The notes: generated from the letters alone by a model not told the origin. A stretch of 64,000 nt of DNA from Pseudomonas sp. 10S4 (GCF_034344865.1 NZ_CP133774.1:1860001-1924000); one strand, 5' to 3'; positions 1-8,457 are shown, numbered from the stretch's first letter. Program-made: numbers and translations.

Positions 1-381
1 CCTGGCATCGACCAGGTGCAGCTGCCTTACCGCACCAATCATGTGGATGACGCTGATGTGCTCAAGGCGCTTCGCGCCATTCAGACCGCCGAGGCCAAAG
101 GCCCGGTATTGATGCATTGCAAGCACGGCTCTGACCGCACCGGCCTGATGGCGGCCATGTATCGGGTGGTCGTGCAGGGCTGGAGCAAAGAAGACGCCTT
201 GAATGAAATGACCCAAGGCGGTTTTGGCGACAGTACCCACTTCAAGGACGGCGTTCGCTACATGATGCAGGCCGATGTCGACAAACTGCGCACGGCTCTG
301 GCCAATGGTGATTGCAGCACCAGCCCGTTCGCCATGTGCTCGATGAAGAGCTGGTTCAAATCGGCAAACGTCGAGAAGTAG
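1..381 (+). CDS. Dual-specificity/tyrosine protein phosphatase, C-terminal part (5' truncated by window)
   Basis: The reading frame is open from base 1 to the stop at 379-381, so the N-terminus lies outside the window. The visible 126 codons contain the signature HCKHGSDRTG (HCxxGxxRT), the P-loop of cysteine-dependent phosphatases: the Cys is the nucleophile and the Arg binds phosphate. The following helix (GLMAAMYRVV) and the tail match the DSP fold as in the periplasmic phosphatase TpbA of P. aeruginosa, which acts on a diguanylate cyclase. Whether this protein is exported cannot be judged because the N-terminus is missing. The last 30 residues include two cysteines near SPFAMCSMKSW. The family assignment is firm; the substrate is unknown. 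Confidence 0.8.
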   Translation, partial: PGIDQVQLPYRTNHVDDADVLKALRAIQTAEAKGPVLMHCKHGSDRTGLMAAMYRVVVQGWSKEDALNEMTQGGFGDSTHFKDGVRYMMQADVDKLRTALANGDCSTSPFAMCSMKSWFKSANVEK

Positions 382-399
382 GATAAAGGCAGGAGTGTC

Positions 400-428
400 A
401 CCTTCCACACCATTGCGGCGTGGAAGGT
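400..428. terminator. Hairpin between convergent genes
   Basis: A 9-bp perfect inverted repeat (ACCTTCCAC at 400-408, GTGGAAGGT at 420-428) with an 11-nt loop sits between the phosphatase stop and the convergent YheV-like stop. It has no long T-tract, so it may be a weak bidirectional terminator or only an mRNA 3' end stabiliser. Confidence 0.4.
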
Positions 429-437
429 TGTGTTCAC

Positions 438-725
438 TCAGAATTGCTCGTCAGGCTTTTTCTTCAGCTTCGGGTTCGGGAAGAATTGCACCGCCTGAAC
501 CTTGGCGTCCGGCACTTTCAGCGCCGAAACGTTGACCCGCGTGCCCAATTCCTTGGGCACTGACAGACCTTGCTCATTGAGCGTGTCGGAGTAACCGCAG
601 GCCACGCACTCACGGTGCGGGACCTCGTCTTCGTTCCACATCATCAATTTGTCCGGCTCGCTGCAGGCCGGGCAAACTGCCCCGGCGATAAAGCGTTTTT
701 TTGTGATCACAGGCCCCTCGCTCAT
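438..725 (-). CDS. YheV-family putative metal-binding (zinc ribbon) protein
   Basis: A 95-residue protein with two CxxC pairs (C18-x2-C21 and C40-x2-C43) spaced as in a zinc ribbon, plus a basic, proline-rich tail. This matches the YheV/DUF2387 family of small gammaproteobacterial proteins of unknown function. Its start codon overlaps the end of prlC by 4 bases, so the two are translationally coupled and transcribed together. No enzymatic motif is visible. The function is not established; the metal-binding role is inferred from the cysteines. Confidence 0.85.
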   Translation of the reverse strand: MSEGPVITKKRFIAGAVCPACSEPDKLMMWNEDEVPHRECVACGYSDTLNEQGLSVPKELGTRVNVSALKVPDAKVQAVQFFPNPKLKKKPDEQF

Positions 726-2773
726 GCTGCTGCGTCCTCACTCAGGCCGCTGTGGCGCAAGAGTGCGTCAATCGATGGCGCCCGGCCACGGAAGTCGACG
801 AACAGCACCATCGGTTCCTGAGAACCGCCGCGAGCGAGGATCGCTTCACGGAAGGCGCGGCCGGTCTCGGCATTGAGCACGCCGTCTTCTTCGAACTTCG
901 AGAAAGCATCGGCGGACAGCACTTCAGCCCATTTGTAGCTGTAGTAACCCGCCGCGTAACCGCCGGCGAAGATATGCGCGAAGCTGTTCGGGAAGCGGTT
1001 GTAGGCCGGCGGACGCATGACCGAAACCTCGTCGCGCACGCCTTCGAGCACTTGCAGCACGCTGCGGCCGTCGCCATGGGTGGCGTGCAGTTCGAAGTCG
1101 AACAACGAGAACTCGAGTTGGCGGACCATCATCAGGCCGGACTGGAAGTTTTTCGCCGCGAGCATTTTTCCCAGCAGGTCCTGAGGCAGCGGTTCGCCGG
1201 TTTCGTAGTGACCGGAGATCAGCGCCAGGCCTTCGGGCTCCCAGCACCAGTTTTCCATGAACTGACTTGGCAGTTCGACCGCATCCCAGGCCACGCCGTT
1301 GATGCCGGACACGCCAGCATGTTCGACGCGGGTCAGCAGGTGATGCAAACCATGGCCAAATTCGTGGAACAGGGTGGTGACTTCATCGTGGGTCAGCAAC
1401 GCAGGCTTGCCGCTGTCGGCCGGAGTGAAGTTGCACACCAGGTTCGCCACCGGGCTTTGCAGCACGCCTTCAGCGGTGCGGCGACGGTCACGAGCGCCGT
1501 CCATCCAGGCCCCGCCGCGTTTGTTGGCGCGGGCGTAGAGGTCGAAGAAGAAGCGGCCGACGTGTTGGCCGTTTTCCTTGATTTCGAACAGGCGAACATC
1601 CGGGTGCCAAGTGTCGAAGCCTTTCTGCTCGGCGATTTCGATGCCGTACAGGCGCTGAACGATAGCGAACAAGCCGCCGAGCACTTTGTCGATCGGGAAG
1701 TAGGCGCGAAGGGCTTCTTGCGCGACGCTGTAGCGCTGCTCGCGAAGTTTTTCACCGTAGAAACCACTGTCCCAGCTTTGCAGATCCGGGCAGCCCTGTT
1801 CGGCGGCGTAGGCCTTGAGTTGTTCCAGGTCCTGAGCCGCGAACGGTTTGCTGCGCTTGGCCAGGTCACGTAGGAAACTGAGTACCTGATCGCTGGATTC
1901 AGCCATTTTGGTCGCCAGACTCAGCTCCGAGAAGCTGGCGAAACCCAGTAGCTTGGCCAGCTCCTGACGCAGGTCGAGAATTTCTACCATCACCGGGCCG
2001 TTATCGTTCTGACCGGCATTCGGGCCTTGGTCCGACGCACGGGTGCAGTAGGCGGCGTAGACTTCTTCGCGCAGGGCGCGGTCGCGGGCGTAGGTCATCA
2101 CCGCGTAGTAGCTCGGGAATTCCAGGCTGATCAACCAACCGTCCAGGCCTTTGGCCTGTGCAGCGGCCGCCATTTGCGCCTTGGCCGAATCGGTCAGGCC
2201 GGCGAGGGTGGCTTCATCGGTAACGTGCTTGGTCCAGGCCTGAGTGGCGTCGAGCAACTGGTTGGAGAAGCGGCTGCCCAGCTCGGACAGTTTGCTTTGC
2301 ACTTCGGCGTATCGCTTCTGCTCAGCTTCCGGCAGGTCGATACCCGACAGACGGAAGTCACGCAGTGAGTGTTCCAGAATGGTTTTTTGCGCGACGTCGA
2401 AACCGGCGGCTTCGGGGCTGTTGGCCAGGGCTTCGAATGCCTGGAACAGTTCGCGGTTCTGGCCCATCTCGGTGGAGTAGGCGCTCAGGGCCGGCAGGCA
2501 GGACTCGTAGGCTTCGCGCAGTTCGGCGCTGTTGCATACGGCATTCAGGTGGCTGACCGGGCTCCAGGCGGCGCCCAGGCGATCATTGAGTTCGTCCATT
2601 GCCAGTACCAGGCCGGCCCAGGTCGGTTGTTTGCCCTGGGTTTTGAGGATCTCGATAATGGCGGCGCGGTTGTCAGCCAGGATCTGTTCAATGGCCGGTT
2701 GCACGTGTTCGGCACGAATCGCCGAGAACGGCGGCAGGTCGTAGGACTGCAAAAGAGGGTTGTTCACGCTCAC
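722..2773 (-). CDS. prlC: Oligopeptidase A (M3 family zinc metallopeptidase)
   Basis: A 683-residue cytoplasmic thimet-type oligopeptidase that degrades short peptides, including cleaved signal peptides. The zinc motif HEFGH is at about residues 470-474, with the family's downstream Glu in a long C-terminal helical domain. I chose the GTG at 2773 (protein starting with SVNNPLLQSYDLPPF after the initiator) because known family members begin there. An ATG nine codons upstream (2800) is possible but adds residues not seen in the family. The gene is divergent from the carbonic anhydrase gene and overlaps the downstream YheV-like gene by 4 bases. No frame damage is seen. Identity is firm. Confidence 0.95.
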   Translation of the reverse strand: MSVNNPLLQSYDLPPFSAIRAEHVQPAIEQILADNRAAIIEILKTQGKQPTWAGLVLAMDELNDRLGAAWSPVSHLNAVCNSAELREAYESCLPALSAYSTEMGQNRELFQAFEALANSPEAAGFDVAQKTILEHSLRDFRLSGIDLPEAEQKRYAEVQSKLSELGSRFSNQLLDATQAWTKHVTDEATLAGLTDSAKAQMAAAAQAKGLDGWLISLEFPSYYAVMTYARDRALREEVYAAYCTRASDQGPNAGQNDNGPVMVEILDLRQELAKLLGFASFSELSLATKMAESSDQVLSFLRDLAKRSKPFAAQDLEQLKAYAAEQGCPDLQSWDSGFYGEKLREQRYSVAQEALRAYFPIDKVLGGLFAIVQRLYGIEIAEQKGFDTWHPDVRLFEIKENGQHVGRFFFDLYARANKRGGAWMDGARDRRRTAEGVLQSPVANLVCNFTPADSGKPALLTHDEVTTLFHEFGHGLHHLLTRVEHAGVSGINGVAWDAVELPSQFMENWCWEPEGLALISGHYETGEPLPQDLLGKMLAAKNFQSGLMMVRQLEFSLFDFELHATHGDGRSVLQVLEGVRDEVSVMRPPAYNRFPNSFAHIFAGGYAAGYYSYKWAEVLSADAFSKFEEDGVLNAETGRAFREAILARGGSQEPMVLFVDFRGRAPSIDALLRHSGLSEDAAA

Positions 2774-2862
2774 GGTTGGCACCTTGGCTGGAAGAAACAT
2801 GCGGCCATCTTAATTACAATCGACGCTCACCGCAGCTATCAGCGACAGAGAGAGAACCTATC

Positions 2863-3408
2863 GTGACCCTTCGCAAGTATCTGAACCACACGCCGCTACT
2901 GGGCAAAGGCGCTTTTGTCGACGGCTCGGCGGTGGTAATCGGCGACGTCGAAATCGGCGAAGACAGCTCCGTCTGGCCGCTGACGGTGATCCGCGGCGAC
3001 ATGCACCGCATCCGCATCGGTGCGCGCACCAGCGTTCAGGACGGCTGCGTGCTGCACATCACCCACGCAGGGCCGTTCAATCCCGATGGCTTTCCCTGCT
3101 TGATCGGGGACGACGTGACCATCGCTCACAAAGTCATGCTCCACGGCTGCTCGGTGGGTAACCGGGTTCTGATCGGCATGGGCAGCATCGTCATGGACGG
3201 CGCGGTGGTGGAGGACGATGTGATCATCGGCGCCGGCAGCCTGGTGCCACCGGGCAAGCGCCTGGAAAGCGGTTTTCTGTATGTCGGCAGCCCGGTGAAA
3301 CAGATCCGGCCGCTGACTGACAAGGAAAAAGCCTTTTTCACCTACAGCGCGGCGAACTACGTGAAGCTCAAGGACCTGCATCTGGCCGAAGGCTACGACC
3401 AGCTCTAA
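2863..3408 (+). CDS. Gamma-class carbonic anhydrase / YrdA-type left-handed beta-helix protein
   Basis: A 181-residue protein of the gamma carbonic anhydrase family. The hexapeptide-repeat beta-helix is evident from repeated I/V-G-D/E patterns through residues 15-140. The three zinc-ligand histidines of the family are present in HITH, TIAHK and LHGC. The frame is open upstream to an ATG at 2776, but that start would overlap the prlC 5' end. The GTG at 2863 follows an AG-rich region (AGAGAGAACC) and gives the family N-terminus TLRKYLNHTP. Members may hydrate CO2 or serve as metal-binding proteins without much activity, so enzymatic function is inferred. It is followed 28 bases later by the HAD gene, probably in the same transcript. 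Confidence 0.9.
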   Translation: MTLRKYLNHTPLLGKGAFVDGSAVVIGDVEIGEDSSVWPLTVIRGDMHRIRIGARTSVQDGCVLHITHAGPFNPDGFPCLIGDDVTIAHKVMLHGCSVGNRVLIGMGSIVMDGAVVEDDVIIGAGSLVPPGKRLESGFLYVGSPVKQIRPLTDKEKAFFTYSAANYVKLKDLHLAEGYDQL

Positions 3409-3436
3409 GCCTTCTCACTATTGCCCAGGAATTTTC

Positions 3437-4087
3437 ATGCATTACCAAACTGTTTTGTTCGACCTCGATGGCACTTTGACCGACCCGCGTGAGGGGATTA
3501 CCCGCTCGATCCAGTTCGCCCTGGCCAAACTGGGTATCGACGAGCCCGACCTGACCAAGCTCGAACATTTCATCGGCCCGCCGCTGTTGCAGGCGTTCAT
3601 GCAGTTTTACGAGTTCGACGAGCCCAAGGCCTGGGAAGCGGTGAATTTCTATCGCGAGCGTTTCAAAGTCACCGGCCTGTATGAGAACCGCGTGTTCGAC
3701 GGTGTCACACCGCTATTGGAAACCTTGAGCGGGCAAGGTCGACAGCTGTACATCGCTACCTCCAAGCCCTGGGTGTTCGCCCGGGAAATCGCCCGGCACT
3801 TCGACTTCGCCAAGCACTTCAAAGTGATTTACGGCAGTGAGCTGGATGGCACCCGGACCAACAAAGTCGAACTGATCGCCCATTTGATCGCCGAAGAAGG
3901 CCTCGACCCGGCCAACACCCTGATGATCGGCGACCGCAAACACGACTTGATCGGCGCGCGCAGCAACGGGCTTGATGCGGCGGCGGTGGGTTATGGTTTT
4001 GGCAGCCACGAAGAGCTGAGCGCCGAAGCACCGGCGTATCACTTTGAAACGCTGGAGGAGATGCATCAGGCGTTTCTGCGAGGCTGA
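3437..4087 (+). CDS. HAD-superfamily hydrolase, phosphoglycolate phosphatase-like
   Basis: A 216-residue phosphatase with HAD motif I DLDGT (nucleophile D9, acid D11), motif II Thr/Ser in IATSKPW, and motif IV GDRKHD that binds magnesium. The inserted helical cap between motifs I and II (about residues 17-85) is of the Gph/PGP type. The likely reaction is hydrolysis of a small phosphate ester such as 2-phosphoglycolate; the true substrate cannot be told from sequence. The start ATG follows GCCCAGGAATTTTC, where AGGA gives a reasonable ribosome-binding site. It lies just downstream of the carbonic anhydrase gene and is followed by a REP doublet. Confidence 0.88.
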   Translation: MHYQTVLFDLDGTLTDPREGITRSIQFALAKLGIDEPDLTKLEHFIGPPLLQAFMQFYEFDEPKAWEAVNFYRERFKVTGLYENRVFDGVTPLLETLSGQGRQLYIATSKPWVFAREIARHFDFAKHFKVIYGSELDGTRTNKVELIAHLIAEEGLDPANTLMIGDRKHDLIGARSNGLDAAAVGYGFGSHEELSAEAPAYHFETLEEMHQAFLRG

Positions 4088-4095
4088 CACCGAAC

Positions 4096-4199
4096 TGTGG
4101 CGAGGGAGCTTGCTCCCGTTTGGCTGCGCAGCAGTCGTGATTGGTCCGGAAATTATGGGGCCACTTCGCGGCCCAACGGGAGCGAGCTCCCTCGCCACA
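4096..4199. repeat. REP doublet (REPIN), GCGAGGGAGC type
   Basis: Two 25-bp arms (4096-4120 and 4175-4199) are near-perfect inverted copies beginning TGTGGCGAGGGAGC. They enclose about 54 bases that contain another short palindrome (GGGGCC..GGCCC). This is a typical Pseudomonas extragenic palindrome pair, placed between the convergent ends of the HAD and aminopeptidase genes. Confidence 0.85.
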
Positions 4200-4202
4200 G
4201 GG

Positions 4203-5279
4203 TTATTTGCCGGCCAACGTTTGCAGCGCAGCTTTACGTTGCTTGCTCGGCAACCCACCCAGGCTCTCCACGGCCGCATAAAACTTCACCCAATCCCCAC
4301 CCTCCTGCCTGAACAGCGCCGCAAACGCCGGCACCCATTGGTCGTACAAACCAAACGGCAGCAACTTGGCATTGTTCATCGGCGCATTGATCCAGGCGTC
4401 GTAGCGTTTATCCCCGGCCCATACGTTGTCACGCATCGTCCGATAGTCGCGACGCAGCCGTTCGAACTCGGCGGCTTTGCGTTGGCGCATCTGCTCGGCG
4501 GGCAAGGGCTGGGCGTACAGCCGTTCAAGTCGAGCGCGACTGTCCAGAACCAGTTGAGTGAACTGATCACGTTGCTGCATCTGCGCGCCGGTGTCTGGGG
4601 CGAGTCCACGGCTGGCGCGCCATTGGCGGGTGCCTTCCTGCTCGACAAACGTGGCGAAAGACTCGTTGAACTCAGTGTCGTCCTTCACATAAAACCGCTG
4701 ATGGCCCAGCTCATGAAAGATCAGCGTGGCCAACCGTTCATCGCCCCAACTCATCATCGAGCTGAGGATCGGGTCATTGAACCAGCCCAGGGTCGAGTAG
4801 GCCTCGACCCCGCCGATCGACACGTCCATGCCGTTGAGTCGTTGCATGGCCGCTTCACCCCGGGCCGCGCTCTGGCTGTAGTAACCGCGGTAAGCGACGC
4901 AGCCGGCGATGGGGAAGCAATGGTTCTGCGGCGTCAGGGAAAATTCCGGCGTGGCGAAGACATTCCAGACCACATACGGCCGACCAATGTCGGCGTACAG
5001 GCGATAGCTCTGGTTATCCGGCAGGTGCAGATGCTGGCTGGCGAACACCCTAGCCTTTTGTGATTGGGCCAGATGTGCACGCAATTGTGGATCGCGCTGT
5101 GGGTCGGCAATCACCTCGGCAACCGGCTCCCGGGCCTGCAGCAATTGCAGCTGACCACTGGCTAATTGACCGTAGTAGCTGACGCTGGCGCAACCGTTGA
5201 GCAACAAAAACAACACGCCCGGAAACAAAACGCGCAAAACGCGATCAAGTAACCCAAGGCTTGGAAGCGGCCTGATCAA
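4203..5279 (-). CDS. Predicted lipoprotein aminopeptidase (COG4324 family)
   Basis: A zinc-peptidase-like protein with the HExxH motif HELGH, followed about 20 residues later by NESFATFVEQEG with the third (Glu) ligand. This matches the predicted aminopeptidase family COG4324. The N-terminal part contains a hydrophobic stretch ending FLLLNGC, a lipobox-like site, so it is probably a periplasm-facing lipoprotein. The frame stays open far upstream, but that would overlap the divergent lipoprotein gene at 5340. I favour TTG 5279, preceded by GAGGA at about 10 bases (358 residues). TTG 5237 is an alternative with a shorter signal. The substrate is unknown and the start is uncertain. Confidence 0.8.
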   Translation of the reverse strand: MIRPLPSLGLLDRVLRVLFPGVLFLLLNGCASVSYYGQLASGQLQLLQAREPVAEVIADPQRDPQLRAHLAQSQKARVFASQHLHLPDNQSYRLYADIGRPYVVWNVFATPEFSLTPQNHCFPIAGCVAYRGYYSQSAARGEAAMQRLNGMDVSIGGVEAYSTLGWFNDPILSSMMSWGDERLATLIFHELGHQRFYVKDDTEFNESFATFVEQEGTRQWRASRGLAPDTGAQMQQRDQFTQLVLDSRARLERLYAQPLPAEQMRQRKAAEFERLRRDYRTMRDNVWAGDKRYDAWINAPMNNAKLLPFGLYDQWVPAFAALFRQEGGDWVKFYAAVESLGGLPSKQRKAALQTLAGK

Positions 5280-5339
5280 AATAAAATCATCCTCGGAGAG
5301 TCTGCCCGCAAGACTATCCCGCCTGACTGGAGCTCCGCT

Positions 5340-5762
5340 ATGCGCATGTTGATGCTGACAGGAGGCCTGCTGACGCTGGCCGGTTGTGCCGGGTTCGGAA
5401 TGCCCGCCCCGGACCCCGCCCAAGCCTGGATCGATCTCGGTCCAAAGCCGCAAGACACCGCGTTGCAAGCGTTGAAGGTCGATGACAAGGCGACCACCGA
5501 CAAACGCTTCTTTGAAGTGCAGCCCGGCAGCCATGAATTGAAGGTGCGTTACCAGTTTGCGGTCCAGCCCACCAACATTGGCCCGGACAGTGAGCCGTTG
5601 TGGCGCGATTGTCAGTTGAGTGTGAAATTCAAGGATTTCAACGCCGGTGAGCGCTATGAGTTGCAAGCGGGAAACATCGGATTCCATCCGTGGGCAAAGC
5701 TCTATGATCAGCAGCGAAAAGTCATTGGGCACGGCACACCGGCAGGCTGCCAACGCACGTGA
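5340..5762 (+). CDS. Small lipoprotein of unknown function, tandem paralogue 1
   Basis: A 140-residue protein with a short lipoprotein signal (MRMLMLTGGLLTLAGC; lipid-modified Cys at 16). The body is about 120 residues with the conserved points TDKRFFEVQPGSHEL, C-x-L/V-x-V-K-F and GERYELQAG. The next gene encodes a clear paralogue of the same length (TDGRFFQVTPGSHEL, AGQRYMLEG), so the pair arose by tandem duplication. The fold looks all-beta from alternating hydrophobics. No known domain is recognised. The start codon follows GGAGCTCCGCT. Confidence 0.75.
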   Translation: MRMLMLTGGLLTLAGCAGFGMPAPDPAQAWIDLGPKPQDTALQALKVDDKATTDKRFFEVQPGSHELKVRYQFAVQPTNIGPDSEPLWRDCQLSVKFKDFNAGERYELQAGNIGFHPWAKLYDQQRKVIGHGTPAGCQRT

Positions 5763-5802
5763 TCGGCGTTATGCTGAATGACCAATCATCAGGACATTCA
5801 TC

Positions 5803-6222
5803 ATGCGCAGGTTATTGCTGTTGCTCACGGCAAGCGTCATTTCCGGTTGCCTGAGCCCGATGCCGGCGGTCAATCCGCAGATGGCCTGGGTCGACATGTC
5901 TACACCGACCCCCGGTGGGAAATTAATGATGGCCGAACGCCTGGATAACCAGCGATTGACCGACGGGCGTTTCTTTCAGGTCACCCCCGGCAGTCATGAG
6001 TTGATGGTGCGTTTCGACTTTGAGGTGTTCAGTGGCGGTTTTGGAATGATGAACGATCCCGCAGAGCGCCTCTGCTACCTGACCATTCGCTACGACCATT
6101 TCGAGGCCGGCCAGCGTTACATGCTCGAAGGGCGCTCATTGTCGTTCACGCCCAGCGCACGGCTGTATAACGCCAAGCGTGAGATCGTGGCCGAAGACCG
6201 GGCGGTGGACTGCGCCATTTGA
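5803..6222 (+). CDS. Small lipoprotein of unknown function, tandem paralogue 2
   Basis: A 139-residue protein with signal peptide and lipobox ISGC, homologous along its length to the upstream gene. Shared features are the N-terminal P-x-P-x-x-x-AW-I/V-D segment, the RFFxVxPGSHEL core, a central Cys before a beta-strand, and a C-terminal K-x-x-V/I-x-x segment ending with a second Cys. The 40-base gap to the upstream gene suggests one transcript. It ends 6 bases before the convergent DUF1161 gene. Function unknown. Confidence 0.75.
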   Translation: MRRLLLLLTASVISGCLSPMPAVNPQMAWVDMSTPTPGGKLMMAERLDNQRLTDGRFFQVTPGSHELMVRFDFEVFSGGFGMMNDPAERLCYLTIRYDHFEAGQRYMLEGRSLSFTPSARLYNAKREIVAEDRAVDCAI

Positions 6223-6228
6223 GGCCAA

Positions 6229-6468
6229 TCAACGATCGTTTTTTTGGTAGATGATCTTCTTCGTGCCGTTTTCACAGGAGCCAACGACCATTGCGGCATC
6301 GTGCTTGTCGGCTTCTTTTTTCGTGACTATTTCCAGGGTGTAGGAGGGTATGGCTTTAGCCTGGATTTTTATTTCAATTTCCTTCTTAAGCTCTTCGCAG
6401 TCTTTGGTCGCGGCCAGGGCCGAAGTCGCCAATGCACCGCAAATAACGGCCAAGACAAAACGTTTCAT
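6229..6468 (-). CDS. DUF1161 small secreted protein, copy 1
   Basis: A 79-residue protein with a cleavable signal peptide (MKRFVLAVICGALATSALAA) and a mature part with two cysteines (CEELKKEIEIKI and GSCENGTKKIIY) that could form a disulfide. It matches the DUF1161 family of proteobacterial periplasmic proteins. The ATG at 6468 follows GGGAGCTTCAACC; the longer frame to 6522 would add an implausible charged extension. A paralogue lies at 8458-8679. Function unknown. Confidence 0.85.
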   Translation of the reverse strand: MKRFVLAVICGALATSALAATKDCEELKKEIEIKIQAKAIPSYTLEIVTKKEADKHDAAMVVGSCENGTKKIIYQKNDR

Positions 6469-6608
6469 GGTTGAAGCTCCCTTGAGGCAGCGCGCATGTC
6501 TATGCGCTGAAGCTGCTGTCATTTATTCGACCACAGTTTTACAAAGCGAGTTCTGACTTCGCTCACAAACTGCATGTTCAACCATGGATTGTGTCGTTCA
6601 TGAGATTG

Positions 6609-6678
6609 CCTTCGCGAGCAAGCCCGCTCCCACAGTTGAAATGCATTCCAATTGTGGGAGCGGGCTTGCTCGCGAAGG
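6609..6678. repeat. REP doublet (REPIN), GCGGGCTTGCTCGCGAAGG type
   Basis: Two 29-bp inverted arms (6609-6637 and 6650-6678) share the fluorescens-group REP core CGCGAGCAAGCCCGCTCCCA and leave a 12-nt loop. The element lies in the gap between the DUF1161 gene and osmC. The same REP class recurs at 43878-43972. Confidence 0.9.
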
Positions 6679-6716
6679 CGTCAGCGCAATCAACGCCTGA
6701 TTAAACCTTACGCAAA

Positions 6717-7148
6717 TCAGCTAACCAACGATGCCTCCAGGCTGATTTTCGCATTCAGCACTTTGGATACCGGGCAACCTTCTTTGGCCTTGTTACTCAG
6801 TTCCTCGAACTGTGCCTGAGTTGCCCCAGGGATTTTCGCCTTGAGGATCAGTTTCACCGCCGTGATCGCAAATCCGCCCTCCACCTGGTCCAGGGTGACC
6901 TCAGCGTTGGTATCAATGCTGTCAGCCTTTAGGCCGGCGTCGCCGAGAATCATCGAAAACGCCATGGAGAAGCAGCCTGCGTGGGCCGCGCCGATCAGCT
7001 CTTCCGGATTGGTGCCTTTGCCGCCCTCGAAACGGGCCTTGAAGCCGTAGGGCGCTTCTCTGAGTACGCCGGTTTCCGTGGAAATCGAACCGATGCCGGT
7101 TTTCAGATCGCCTGCCCAATGAGCCGATGCTTTCTTCGTGATAGCCAT
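6717..7148 (-). CDS. osmC: OsmC-type organic hydroperoxide reductase
   Basis: A 143-residue peroxidase of the OsmC/Ohr family, which reduces organic hydroperoxides with a reactive cysteine pair. The two conserved cysteines are C59 (AAHAGCFSMA) and C125 (EGCPVS), and the Arg of KARFEGG (R39) is present. The N-terminal pattern ITKKASAHWAGDLKTGIG and the helix after C59 fit OsmC better than Ohr. The start ATG 7148 has a strong ribosome-binding site (GAGGAGG) 7 bases upstream; the open frame extends to 7232 without need. Members are usually stress-induced. It is divergent from the monooxygenase gene. Confidence 0.92.
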   Translation of the reverse strand: MAITKKASAHWAGDLKTGIGSISTETGVLREAPYGFKARFEGGKGTNPEELIGAAHAGCFSMAFSMILGDAGLKADSIDTNAEVTLDQVEGGFAITAVKLILKAKIPGATQAQFEELSNKAKEGCPVSKVLNAKISLEASLVS

Positions 7149-7336
7149 GTCTGCCTCCTCAAGATCGGCGCGAAACGTCGCGCCTTCGTGGTTTTCGCTT
7201 GGTAAGGGTTCTGAGGATAGAAGACTTGGCAAAGTTCACCCTGTCGGATCAAACCGCTTATCTGGTAGGCAAATTCATGTCTGCTATTGAAACTCGGGTA
7301 TATGCCCTCATTGCATAGGGAACGCTTTCAGACTCG

Positions 7337-7387
7337 GCAGGTTTTCGTTCGTGAAAAAACCTGCGCCCCCATTGGAGAAGCAGGTTT
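7337..7387 (+). promoter_or_regulatory. Three-segment alternative hairpin overlapping a ribosome-binding site
   Basis: The leader holds GCAGGTTTT (7337-7345), its complement AAAACCTGC (7356-7364), and a second copy GCAGGTTT (7380-7387) that directly abuts the ATG at 7388. The middle segment can pair with either flank: pairing with the first leaves the start region free, pairing with the last buries GGAGAAG and the start. This is visible in the sequence; a regulatory role is inference. Confidence 0.4.
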
Positions 7388-8389
7388 ATGAAACGACTGT
7401 CCGATATCAAGTTTTCGACCCTCGATCTGGTGCCCGTACGGGAGAACGGTAGCGCGGCCCAGTCACTGCGCAATTCCCTGGACTTGGCCCAGCACGTCGA
7501 AAAGTTTGGCTACAACCGCTTTTGGGTGGCCGAACACCACAACATGGACGGCATCGCCAGTTCCGCGACGTCGGTATTACTCGGTTACCTGGCCGGGGGC
7601 ACCTCGACCATCCGTGCTCGGCTCCGGCGGCGTGATGCTGCCCAACCACTCTCCGCTCACCATCGCCGAACAGTTCGGCACCCTCGCCGAGCTCTACCCT
7701 CGGCCGGATCGACCTGGGCCTCGGCCGCGCGCCCGGTTCCGATCAGATGACCGCCCGCGCACTGCGCCGAGAACGCTCCGGCAGTGCGGACGAATTCCCG
7801 GAAGACGTTCAAGCTGATGCGCTACCTCGGCCCACGCACGCCGGACCAGCGAATTATCGCGATGCCCGGAACAGGCACCAATGTCCCGGTCTGGCTGCTG
7901 GGTTCCAGTCTGTTCAGCGCGCAACTGGCCGGCGAACGCGGTTTGCCCTACGCCTTCGCCTCGCATTTCGCACCGCGTTTCATGCACGAGGCGATTCGCG
8001 TCTATCGCAATCACTTCAAACCTTCAGCGGTATTGGACAAGCCCTACGTGATGCTCGGCGTGCCACTGGTGGCGGCCGATACCGACGAACAGGCTGATTA
8101 CCTGGCGACGTCGGTCTACCAGCGAATCCTCGCCCTGATGCGTGGCCAGAGCCTGGTGCAACGTCCGCCGGTGAAAACCATGGACGGCCTGTGGCTGCCG
8201 CATGAGAAGGAAGCGGTCGGCGATTTCCTGGGGCTGGCCATGGTCGGCAGCCCGCAGAAAATCCGCGCCAAACTGGAAGTGCTGATCGAGCAGACCCAGG
8301 CCGATGAACTGATTTTCACCTGCGACCTCTACGAGCACGCGGATCGCGTGCATTCCTATGAGTTGCTGGCGCAGGTCATGAAGGGCTGA
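7388..8389 (+). pseudogene. Luciferase-like (LLM class) flavin monooxygenase, broken by three indels as read
   Basis: Translation in pieces gives a protein of about 333 residues of the bacterial luciferase-like monooxygenase family (FMN/F420 TIM barrel). N-terminal [14 protein letters not shown] and [14 protein letters not shown] are in one frame to about 7617. [24 protein letters not shown] is in a second frame to about 7697. [21 protein letters not shown] is in a third to about 7805. The rest, from [11 protein letters not shown] to the stop, returns to the first frame. Each break looks like one extra base (or two missing at the last). All three fall within 200 bases of an otherwise perfect gene, so consensus error is likelier than true decay; the type given records only that the frame is broken here. 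Substrate unknown. Confidence 0.8.
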
Positions 8390-8407
8390 TCCCGGAACGA
8401 CGCGCAT

Positions 8408-8438
8408 AAAAAAGCCGACGCCATTGCGTCGGCTTTTT
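8408..8438. terminator. Bidirectional intrinsic terminator
   Basis: The stem AAAAAGCCGACGC / GCGTCGGCTTTTT with a 4-nt loop has a T-run on either strand. It serves both the monooxygenase gene (plus) and the convergent DUF1161 gene (minus). Confidence 0.9.
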
Positions 8439-8457
8439 CATTGAGGGTGGTAACAAT

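Noticed and set aside
752..1873. 373-codon plus-strand frame within prlC
   Set aside because: Antisense shadow of a firmly identified gene.
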